Under the pieces are notes generated by a model. That model ran no database searches. It was not told the origin of the DNA and was given only the letters and a program-made list of their open reading frames with translations. The position numbers and the translations under genes were made by a program. From an uncultured Flammeovirgaceae bacterium (GTDB lineage Bacteria; Bacteroidota; Bacteroidia; Cytophagales; Cyclobacteriaceae), in NCBI GenBank assembly GCA_946886805.1, contig CAMPJM010000015.1:1-20416 (forward strand): a DNA stretch of 20,416 nucleotides. The letters are read 5' to 3'. Below, piece after piece: positions 13,270 to 20,416 of this stretch; the stretch's first letter is position 1; each line of letters starts with the position of its first letter.

Positions 13270-16227
13270 ATGGCATTAGAAATTCGACACAACAAGGCTG
13301 AGAACTCCCACGAAAATGTTCAATTTGGACGTATTGCAAATTACTGGCAGCAGTACTTTGAATATAAAGAGTGGGATGGTCTGTTAATAGGAAATCCAGA
13401 ACATGTTGAGGAAGAATTTAGCCAATTTAGAGCTGATGCCATTTTATTATATGAAGGAGGTTTACTTATTCTTGATCTTAAAGATTACAGTGGAGAACTT
13501 ATATTGCCGGAACCTCCCAAAGATTTTGCAAAAGATAAATGGTTTTGTAAAGTAGATGAAGGTGAAAATGTTATCACTGTAGACGGTGGCAGTTTTGCTA
13601 ATCCCTTTATGCAGTTAGGTGCTTATCGATATGTGATGAAGAATATTATAAGAGCCAATGATATTCTGAAATCAAATTTGAAGGGTAATCGAGTTGGTTC
13701 CGTAAACCTTTTTTCTGGTCCTATTACCCAAAATAGCGGAATCCCCGGAAAGTTTAATCGAGCATACTTCATTTTCGATGAGGATCATTTAAAGGATCTC
13801 GTAAGAATTTATAATAGCGACAACACATATTCTGCAGAAGTTGCACAAGCCTTCAAAAAGATCTTTCCTGCGCCTGAGTGGGAAGATGATTTTGAAACTA
13901 CGGTGCAGGAAAAGGAACCTGAACGGGTTTATGAAATCGGAGAAGATCTTGATTCTCACTTAAAAACATTTTTAGAAAAAGAAGGTCCCGGAATTTTGGT
14001 CCTGGAATCAATGGATACTGCAAAAAGAGATGAATGGGTGGAATATCTTTTTTCTCTTGCAGGAAACGGTGATATTCCGCAAAGGGATATTTGGACGCAC
14101 TCTTCCAGGATTAGGCGGAAAATTGCTAAACGATCCCGTATTAATCCAGACAGCCTCTACACGACCATCTATGGTGGGAACCGCAAAATAGAGGAGAAGG
14201 AAGATATAGAAGAGAATGAAAACGAAAATGTTGAAGGTCGGGAGATAGTTCCTTTAAGGTCAGATGATTTTTTGGATGAAAAAGGTCTTGTAATTCTTCA
14301 TGAGGCTCACCTGGTGACCCGCAGCCTTAATCAAAGTGATCTCCTGCGTTTTGGATCGGGCAGGTTATTGGAAGATTTGATTGGGTTTTTAAGACTTGAA
14401 GACACCAGCCGTAAACTTATTTGTGTCGGTGATCCATTTTCCTTGTCTTATGGAAAAGAAGAAGAATCTGCTCTGGCTTTGGAAAACCTGGCAGAATTAT
14501 TTGAAGGTCATATTGCTCATTATAGGGCACCATTTCAAACAATCAATGATTCAGTAAAAGAAGTTCGAACACAACTGGCTAAAGCGATTGATGTAGATCT
14601 TTTCAATTCCTTAAAAATAAATTTTGATACTGATCACCTTATAAAAAACGATAAGGCAGGTACTCTCGAGTTACTAAAAGATTGGTTTGGAGAAACTTTG
14701 TCTGCAGAACCCGAGAATGCTATGTTGGTATTTTCTAACAAAGATGCACATAAAATTAATCTTTGGGTGAAAGATAAGTTCCTGAAAAACACCAAAGATT
14801 TGGCTCAAGGCGATCTGTTGTTGATGAATAATAATGTATTCATACCCGATGAAACAGGGTTGGGAGTGCCAAGAAATCTAAGCAATGGAATGTATTTACT
14901 GGTCAGGGAGGTTTTAGAAAGAAAAACTATCCCTATCAGTAGTAATAATCTGCCACAGCAGGTAAACCTGGAATACATTAAAATTCAGGTACAATGTTTA
15001 AGCCTGGAAGGTGAACCTCTGGTGGAAATCTGGTTATTAAACAATTATTTTAGTGGTGATGACAAGCTTTCAAGGGAGGAAGAAATAGCCTTACGCATCT
15101 TATTGGGTATAAAGATGAAAGAGTACAAACATCAATATCCTTTTGACACTTCAGAGGAGAAGAAACTGTTGCTTCAAGATACCTCTTACGGTGAGTTATT
15201 AGCAGAAATAAATGATTTTCGAAGTAGGCTCTCGAAAGGTGAAAAAGTAAAAACAAAATTAGACGAGACAGAACGTAAGCTTAGAAAACTGGAGAGAAAA
15301 TATGTCAGACAATATAATCAGGGGCTAACATTTAAGGTTTCAAAAGAAGATCCTATTCTAAATGCAGTTCAGGTTAAGTATGGCTGGTGTATTACTGTTC
15401 ACAAGGCTGTAGGCACCCAGTTCTCAAACATCTGTATCAATGCTTCACAGGGTAAGGAGAATGGTTATACTAATGCTGCTTATTATAGATGGTTATATAC
15501 CGGTATTTCTACTGCTCTCTCTAAGGTCTTCGTTTTAAATCCTGTAGAAATTGACCCACTTAAAGATTGTCAATTCTTTGATGTTGACGAGATATCTACA
15601 ACAGGATACGGATCTTCCAAAAAATCAAAAATCACCTATAATTTTATAGAGGCAGAATTATCTTCGTGGTTAAAGGATCTTATAATTCCTAATCTGTCTC
15701 CAAACGTTAAGGCTGCCATCTTTCATTTTTCTGAAAAATTAAATCAGGTAGGAATTGTACTTGAAGAAACTATACCGGCAGGAGAATATCTAACAAAAGC
15801 TCGTTTTTCACTACCCGAATTAAATGCTCCTGATCTCATTATGCTCTTTGATAATAACGGGAAGGGAGAATTGAGTTCTATACGGGTTGAAAGAAATGGT
15901 GAGCAATATCTTTCAGCAATTGAGGAGGGAATAGAATATGTAAAGGCACAGGCAGTTCTACAGGATGACCCGGGAGAAAAAATCCCGGAGGATTTCAGAT
16001 CATCTTTTTATAATCAATGGATGGAGAAAAGTGCATCTACAGGAGGTAATCTTCAATTGATCTCTACACATACCTATGATGATATTTTTGTTTTTTCACA
16101 AGGAGACGATAGGGTGAAGTTCAAGGTGACATTTGGCAAGAGTGGCTTCTTTTCATCTTTTCGTGTTTTGAAAAAATCGAATCCTTTATTAAGTAAAGAA
16201 GTATTTAACCTGCTCTTCAATGACTAA
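13270..16227 (+). CDS. NERD nuclease fused to a degenerate RecD-like SF1 helicase domain
   Basis: 985 residues, not a core BREX gene. The N-terminus is NERD-like: FRADAILL (D56) and GLLILDLKDYSGEL (D69, K71) give a D...DxK nuclease site of the PD-(D/E)XK class, followed by FANPFMQLGAYRYVMK. From about residue 235 there is a RecD-like SF1 helicase layout, but its motifs are altered. The P-loop position reads ESMDTAKR (246-253) instead of GxxxxGKT. Walker B is LHEAHL with H344 in place of Asp. Motif III is GDPFSL (387-392), with Ser for the usual Gln. The UvrD_C_2-like ITVHKAVGTQF (708-718) has Val for Gln. Motif VI is LYTGISTALSK, with T748 where ITRA has Arg. A coiled coil lies near 650-690. 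The last ~190 residues are unrecognised. ATP hydrolysis looks unlikely and nuclease activity plausible. It starts 12 bp after pglX and ends overlapping the next gene by 8 bp. Confidence 0.8.
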   Translation: MALEIRHNKAENSHENVQFGRIANYWQQYFEYKEWDGLLIGNPEHVEEEFSQFRADAILLYEGGLLILDLKDYSGELILPEPPKDFAKDKWFCKVDEGENVITVDGGSFANPFMQLGAYRYVMKNIIRANDILKSNLKGNRVGSVNLFSGPITQNSGIPGKFNRAYFIFDEDHLKDLVRIYNSDNTYSAEVAQAFKKIFPAPEWEDDFETTVQEKEPERVYEIGEDLDSHLKTFLEKEGPGILVLESMDTAKRDEWVEYLFSLAGNGDIPQRDIWTHSSRIRRKIAKRSRINPDSLYTTIYGGNRKIEEKEDIEENENENVEGREIVPLRSDDFLDEKGLVILHEAHLVTRSLNQSDLLRFGSGRLLEDLIGFLRLEDTSRKLICVGDPFSLSYGKEEESALALENLAELFEGHIAHYRAPFQTINDSVKEVRTQLAKAIDVDLFNSLKINFDTDHLIKNDKAGTLELLKDWFGETLSAEPENAMLVFSNKDAHKINLWVKDKFLKNTKDLAQGDLLLMNNNVFIPDETGLGVPRNLSNGMYLLVREVLERKTIPISSNNLPQQVNLEYIKIQVQCLSLEGEPLVEIWLLNNYFSGDDKLSREEEIALRILLGIKMKEYKHQYPFDTSEEKKLLLQDTSYGELLAEINDFRSRLSKGEKVKTKLDETERKLRKLERKYVRQYNQGLTFKVSKEDPILNAVQVKYGWCITVHKAVGTQFSNICINASQGKENGYTNAAYYRWLYTGISTALSKVFVLNPVEIDPLKDCQFFDVDEISTTGYGSSKKSKITYNFIEAELSSWLKDLIIPNLSPNVKAAIFHFSEKLNQVGIVLEETIPAGEYLTKARFSLPELNAPDLIMLFDNNGKGELSSIRVERNGEQYLSAIEEGIEYVKAQAVLQDDPGEKIPEDFRSSFYNQWMEKSASTGGNLQLISTHTYDDIFVFSQGDDRVKFKVTFGKSGFFSSFRVLKKSNPLLSKEVFNLLFND

Positions 16228-17782
16228 AAGGGAAAAGCAAATACAGGCAGAGAAATTTTTAAAGGAAGGTGCCACAAAGGATGCATTTGCAGTATGTCAG
16301 CAATTATGGGAGGAATATCCTCAAGGTGCCCCGGATAATTTCAATTTATATGATGGGATTCTTACAGTAAAATCAACAAAAAATAATTACGAAGCCGATT
16401 TTGATTTTGTTTATAAAGTATCCGATATGTACAAGGAGAATGAACAGATCAGAAATTTTTTTAGCTGGTATGTTTTCTTTAAATGTATAAAGGGGGCAAC
16501 AGGACAGGAAATTATTCAGCGGGAGAATATTATCCTGAAGCTTCTACGAACAGTCCCACAGAAGAAAATGACTGAACAGACCCAATATCCTTGCCCTGTC
16601 ACTATTTCCATTTTAAATTTAGTTAAAGCACATTCCAAGGGCCTTTTTAATTCGGGTAAGGTAAACGAGTGGCTTGATCAACTCAATCCTTCTTTCCTTT
16701 CCAGAAAAGTAAATATCATTCCCAATACAGAGAAAGGAGACAAGGAAGATTCTTCAGATCTCGAGAAATATTATGGATATAAAACAAAGGCCTTATTAAA
16801 GCTCGAGCGATATCAGGAATGTATGGAGCTTTGTTCTCAAGCCTTGGAGGATCTTAAATCCTTCCATTATGATAATTCGCTATGGTTCAGAATGAGGATT
16901 GCCTTGTGCCAGGAAAAACTCGGCAATCTGGAAGAAAGCCAAAATTTATTCCAGGAGTTACTTTCTACTAAAGCTGGAAGTGATAAATGGTTTTTATATT
17001 CAGACGTTGCTGAAATACATTTTGAGCAAGAGAATTTTGAAAAGGCCTGGAAATATGCAGTAGATGCTGCTTTTTATGGATTTGACCTGGATAAAATGAA
17101 CAATTTATTTTACCTGCAGGCAAAGATCCTATTTAAGCTGGGAAGGGTAGAGGAAGGAAAAATTTTAGCGCAACTTATTGCTGCAGTATTAAAAAAAGAA
17201 GGATATAAGGTAAAACAAGATTATGCTAAATTATTCTCTTTTTATCAGATCAATCTCGAAGAGGCTCTTGAATTAAAAGAAGTTCATAGAAAGGCTAAAA
17301 AATTCTGGATAGAAGAACGCTATTCTGGAAAAGCATTAGGAAAAGGTTGTATTATTTCTATAGATAGGAGGGGAAGAGGCGGAAAAATAAGATCGGAGAG
17401 TGGTCACACTCATGATTTTCATAAAAGATATTTTCAAAAGCCTCAGAGGACCTTAGAGGGCTTGAAGGATGCAGAAGTTTCTTTTGTTTTAATGGATTCT
17501 TACAATGGCAAAAGTATGGCAGAGAATATTACTATCCTTGCAAAGAAGGAACATTCTCCTAACGAAATGGTAGGTAAAAAATTTAACGGCTCGGTCAAGA
17601 ATGTGGCCGAATTTGGGGTCTTTGTAAAAATCAGAGGATTGGAAGATGGTCTAATCCATAAGTCTAAATTGCCACAAAACTTGAAAGGTAATTTTCACGA
17701 AAAATTTATACCCAATCAGGAGATAAAAGTGGAAGTTGTTGATGTTACTGAAAAGGGCCTTCGTTTAAAATTGGCCGAATAA
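16220..17782 (+). CDS. TPR-like, cold-shock-like and S1 domain RNA-binding protein
   Basis: 520 residues. The first ~340 residues are helical. Between about 183 and 330 they show TPR-like pairs (YYGYKTKALLKLERYQECME; LALCQEKLGNLEESQNLFQE in altered form; YSDVAEIHFEQENFEKAWKY). Residues 374-441 resemble a cold-shock fold (GKGCIISIDRRGRGGKI ... HTHDFHKRYF ... VSFVLMDSYNGKSMAENIT). Residues 449-519 are an S1 domain (VGKKFNGSVKNVAEFGVFVK, DGLIHKSKL, EIKVEVVDVTEKGLRLKL). Two OB-type nucleic-acid binding domains on a protein-binding scaffold suggest it senses or carries RNA or single-stranded nucleic acid. It overlaps the nuclease/pseudohelicase gene by 8 bp (ATGACTAA), so the two are translated together and probably act together. 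It is not a BREX core gene. I read no enzymatic motif in it. Confidence 0.75.
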   Translation: MTKREKQIQAEKFLKEGATKDAFAVCQQLWEEYPQGAPDNFNLYDGILTVKSTKNNYEADFDFVYKVSDMYKENEQIRNFFSWYVFFKCIKGATGQEIIQRENIILKLLRTVPQKKMTEQTQYPCPVTISILNLVKAHSKGLFNSGKVNEWLDQLNPSFLSRKVNIIPNTEKGDKEDSSDLEKYYGYKTKALLKLERYQECMELCSQALEDLKSFHYDNSLWFRMRIALCQEKLGNLEESQNLFQELLSTKAGSDKWFLYSDVAEIHFEQENFEKAWKYAVDAAFYGFDLDKMNNLFYLQAKILFKLGRVEEGKILAQLIAAVLKKEGYKVKQDYAKLFSFYQINLEEALELKEVHRKAKKFWIEERYSGKALGKGCIISIDRRGRGGKIRSESGHTHDFHKRYFQKPQRTLEGLKDAEVSFVLMDSYNGKSMAENITILAKKEHSPNEMVGKKFNGSVKNVAEFGVFVKIRGLEDGLIHKSKLPQNLKGNFHEKFIPNQEIKVEVVDVTEKGLRLKLAE

Positions 17783-17806
17783 GAAACAATAGAAAAAACT
17801 GAATAA

Positions 17807-20299
17807 ATGAATAAAATCGAAGGAGCCTTACAAAAACGGTTTCAAGACCACCGGGTTATCTTTTGGTATGACGGTAAAAAAGAGTTTCTGGAGAATTACC
17901 AGGAATTAGAAGTTGAGGGTGTTGAGAAGATTCAGGTTGAGGAAAATGAATTCGAGATTAAGTATAGAATATATCGAGAAAAACCACAGCAGAAGTTTCT
18001 ATTGTATTTTCCCAAGGAAAAACCCAGGAATGAAGATAATTGGCTATTGGATGTGGAGCTGGCTCATCACGTCTTCCATACCGACAGGGAGGCAATGATC
18101 CTGCAGGAATTGGGACTGGGATATCATTTAAAGGAATTAATTGAAGAGCATCTGCAGTTTTTTACTTCCCAGGAACGAAAACAGAAGTTTAAAGATCAGG
18201 TAACACCAGATGATGAGCATCATGCTTTGCGCTGCAAGATGCTCGCTGTAGTTTTCAATACACCTACAACTAACCTGCTCAATTTCGTCCATTCATACGC
18301 AGAAGCAGTCGTAAATGAAAATCGAACATACGAGAAACAGCTTGAGAGGTATAATCTAAAAGATTTTTTCTGGTCTGAGGTTGCAAGAGTTTATAATTAC
18401 CAAGCTGAGAATCCGTCAATTTATGATTTTCTTTTAGATGTTTTCGACCAGAATTCAGCTGTGGGATCCAAGCTTAAGCTGAGTCGGGAAAGCAGGTTAA
18501 TTCTATCGACCTGGAAAGATACGCTTCCCTTCAGGAATTATTTTGCCCAGGTATCTGCTAAGATAGCAGCCGATTTAAGTATTGAAGACAAATTGCACGA
18601 TGCCACTCTGGAAGAGGTGGTAGAGGAGGACCTTTTTGAGCTAACCGATAAAAAGGTTATTTATGAAATTAAAAATCTTCTCCTGCAAGATCAGATATCT
18701 GCTGAGAAGGTAGGTAAGTATATCAAGCAGCGGGAGAATAAATTTTGGTTTGAGGAGCATAAAGGCCTTTACCTATGTCTTGACTACGCTGCCCAATTGA
18801 TTTTACTTGCGAAAAAGTTTTCAACCAATAAACTAACCTCCTTTAACGAGGAAGTAAGGAATTATACTGGAAATGCTTATGAAGTGGATCAGACCTATAG
18901 AAAATTCCTGTGGAATTTTAGACAGGCGAAGCATAATAGTGTTTTGTCTGATCTTGCCCAACGAATAGAGAAAATATATTCAAATGACTGGCTTTTGCCT
19001 TATAATAACCAATGGCAGAAGCTAATTAATGGTATGGACCAGTGGCCTGTAAAAGGTCCGGGAGCACAGAGAGGTTTCTTTAATCATCACGTCAAACCAT
19101 TACTTGATAAAAAGCAGAGGGTGTTTGTAATTATTTCAGACGCCTTGCGCTATGAATGTGGTGCAGAGCTACATGAGATGTTAAAAGCTGAAAATAGGTT
19201 CGATTCAATTTTAAATGATTTAACAGCCAGTCTTCCCTCTTATACTCAGTTGGGTATGGCTTCTTTACTTCCGCACGACAAGATCGAAATAAAAAACGAG
19301 TCTGATGGAGTAATTGTAGATGGTATTCCAGCTGCTGGATTGCCCGGCCGGACAAAAATTCTTGTAGCTAATTCCGGAGTTAGGGCAACAGCCATATTAG
19401 CCCCAGACCTTATGAAAATGAATTCGATGGTAGAAGGGAGAGAATTTGCCAAACAGCATGACCTTATTTATATCTACCACAACAGGATTGATGATACGGG
19501 AGACACTACAACAAGCGAAGACAAAGTTTTTGAAGCAGTTGATGATGAATTGAATTACCTGATGGATCTCATTAAGAAGATCGCAGCTCTTAACGGTCAT
19601 AATATATTGATTACTGCAGATCACGGATTTATTTACCAAAACCTGGCTTTGGAGGAAAGTGATTTCAGTATTTCCCAGCATAGTGGAGACATCTGGAAGG
19701 AAAACAGAAGGTTTGTAATTGGAAAAAATCTGCAGGGGGATTCTGCAACTAAAGCATTTAAGGCTTCAGATCTCGGACTCGGGAATGAAGAGGTAGAAAT
19801 TCTTATTCCGAAATCCATCAACAGGCTACGCGTTAGAGGGGCAGGTTCTCGCTTTATCCACGGTGGTGCTTCACCTCAGGAGATTATACTTCCGTTACTG
19901 AAGGTTTCAAGAAAACGTCAGGATACGGTTTCCCAGGTGGAAATTGATATCATAAAATCGACAGATAGAATTACCACTAATATCCTCCCTGTATCTTTTA
20001 TTCAGGCTGAACTGGTCTCAGAAAATATCTTGCCCAGAACCATCAGGACCGGTCTATACGCTGAAGACGGCGAGTTGTTGAGCGACCTCTTTAAATATAC
20101 TTTTGATTCAGAGGAAGGAAGCGAACGGCAGCGTGAGGTCAAACATAAGTTCCAGTTGAGCAAGAAAGCAAGTACTTCTTACAAGAACCAAAGGGTAAAA
20201 CTTATTCTTGAAGAGCCGGTTGAAAACACGAATAAATGGAAACAGTACAAAGAGTTCTACTATACTTTGAATATTACATTTTCTAATGATTTTGACTAA
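17807..20299 (+). CDS. pglZ: BREX alkaline-phosphatase-like protein PglZ
   Basis: 830 residues, matching type 1 PglZ. An N-terminal helical half is followed by the PglZ domain of the alkaline phosphatase superfamily. Metal-site segments are visible: VFVIISDALRYE with D445, YIYHNRIDDTGD (555-566), and ITADHGF with D605 and H606. Some PglZ-domain proteins show nuclease or phosphodiesterase activity; in BREX the protein is essential and contacts PglX. A C-terminal beta-rich region (about 700-830) ends the chain. It begins 24 bp after the preceding gene. Its GC is higher than that of the two upstream genes (for example 34/60 at 18061-18120 against 17/60 at 16381-16440). The catalytic-site residues look intact. 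Confidence 0.93.
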   Translation: MNKIEGALQKRFQDHRVIFWYDGKKEFLENYQELEVEGVEKIQVEENEFEIKYRIYREKPQQKFLLYFPKEKPRNEDNWLLDVELAHHVFHTDREAMILQELGLGYHLKELIEEHLQFFTSQERKQKFKDQVTPDDEHHALRCKMLAVVFNTPTTNLLNFVHSYAEAVVNENRTYEKQLERYNLKDFFWSEVARVYNYQAENPSIYDFLLDVFDQNSAVGSKLKLSRESRLILSTWKDTLPFRNYFAQVSAKIAADLSIEDKLHDATLEEVVEEDLFELTDKKVIYEIKNLLLQDQISAEKVGKYIKQRENKFWFEEHKGLYLCLDYAAQLILLAKKFSTNKLTSFNEEVRNYTGNAYEVDQTYRKFLWNFRQAKHNSVLSDLAQRIEKIYSNDWLLPYNNQWQKLINGMDQWPVKGPGAQRGFFNHHVKPLLDKKQRVFVIISDALRYECGAELHEMLKAENRFDSILNDLTASLPSYTQLGMASLLPHDKIEIKNESDGVIVDGIPAAGLPGRTKILVANSGVRATAILAPDLMKMNSMVEGREFAKQHDLIYIYHNRIDDTGDTTTSEDKVFEAVDDELNYLMDLIKKIAALNGHNILITADHGFIYQNLALEESDFSISQHSGDIWKENRRFVIGKNLQGDSATKAFKASDLGLGNEEVEILIPKSINRLRVRGAGSRFIHGGASPQEIILPLLKVSRKRQDTVSQVEIDIIKSTDRITTNILPVSFIQAELVSENILPRTIRTGLYAEDGELLSDLFKYTFDSEEGSERQREVKHKFQLSKKASTSYKNQRVKLILEEPVENTNKWKQYKEFYYTLNITFSNDFD

Positions 20300-20310
20300 G
20301 ATTTTGAGGA

Positions 20311-20416
20311 ATGAAAGAATTGGATGAAAAACTAAATAGAAGTTTCGCTGGAAAGGTGGTAAGAAAGGATCTCACCAAACTGGTGAAAGGTAATGCCATT
20401 GTTCCTACCTATGTTC
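20311..20416 (+). CDS. brxL: BREX protein BrxL, N-terminal fragment cut by window end
   Basis: The frame opens with MKELDEKLNRSFAGKVVRKD and continues LTKLVKGNAIVPTYV before the window ends. This is the typical BrxL start (FAGKVVRKDLTKL...). BrxL is an AAA+ protein with Lon-like features that assembles on DNA and is needed for defence in type 1 BREX. Only 35 codons are visible. The ATG lies 11 bp after the pglZ stop and has a purine-rich TTGAGGA just before it, completing the brxA-brxB-brxC-pglX-pglZ-brxL order. Confidence 0.9.
   Translation, partial: MKELDEKLNRSFAGKVVRKDLTKLVKGNAIVPTYV

Noticed and set aside
1..20416. CRISPR arrays, tRNA or rRNA genes
   Set aside because: No regularly spaced repeat-spacer pattern, no cloverleaf or CCA end, and no rRNA-like sequence was seen on reading both strands.

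Overview
The window is a chromosomal defence island, most likely from a Bacteroidota (Flavobacteriia-like) bacterium. The evidence for that host is the low-to-medium GC, the near absence of Shine-Dalgarno sequences, a promoter element of the Bacteroidota TANNTTTG type upstream of hipB, and protein sequences in the style of that phylum. The host assignment is an inference.

Left part (1-3003): a small zinc-ribbon/helix-turn-helix gene on the minus strand with a damaged 3' end and repeats upstream of it. Next is a 700-bp non-coding stretch rich in short inverted and direct GTGTAAA motifs. Then comes a minus-strand hipB-hipS-hipT operon, a HipA kinase split into two genes as in HipBST systems. 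It is preceded by three HipB-type palindromes at exactly 61-bp spacing. A 74-bp imperfect direct repeat (773-846 and 2787-2860) brackets the whole toxin-antitoxin module.

Middle part (3004-4892): three genes of unknown function. One is on the plus strand with a 20-bp palindrome in its promoter region. Two are on the minus strand, and the first of these meets the plus-strand gene tail to tail.

Right part (5117-20416, plus strand): a type 1 BREX phage-defence operon, brxA-brxB-brxC-pglX-[two extra genes]-pglZ-brxL. The junctions are overlaps or gaps of at most 24 bp, so it is probably one transcript. BrxL is cut by the window end. The two extra genes sit between pglX and pglZ, overlap each other by 8 bp, and look lower in GC than pglZ. 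The first encodes a 985-residue protein with an N-terminal NERD-type nuclease domain joined to a RecD-like SF1 helicase fold. In that fold every key ATPase motif I can find is mutated, while the nuclease residues look intact. The second encodes a 520-residue protein with a helical/TPR scaffold, a cold-shock-like domain and a C-terminal S1 domain, so it is a probable RNA or single-stranded nucleic acid binder. This pair is the best candidate here for an undescribed system: a two-gene nuclease/pseudohelicase plus RNA-binding module embedded in BREX.

Proposed working model: BrxA, BrxB, BrxC, PglX, PglZ and BrxL mark host DNA and block phage. The embedded pair adds a second effector, and the hipBST module may back up the island as a growth-arrest or stabilisation unit. 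PglX also shows a composition change in its catalytic/recognition region that suggests allele exchange.
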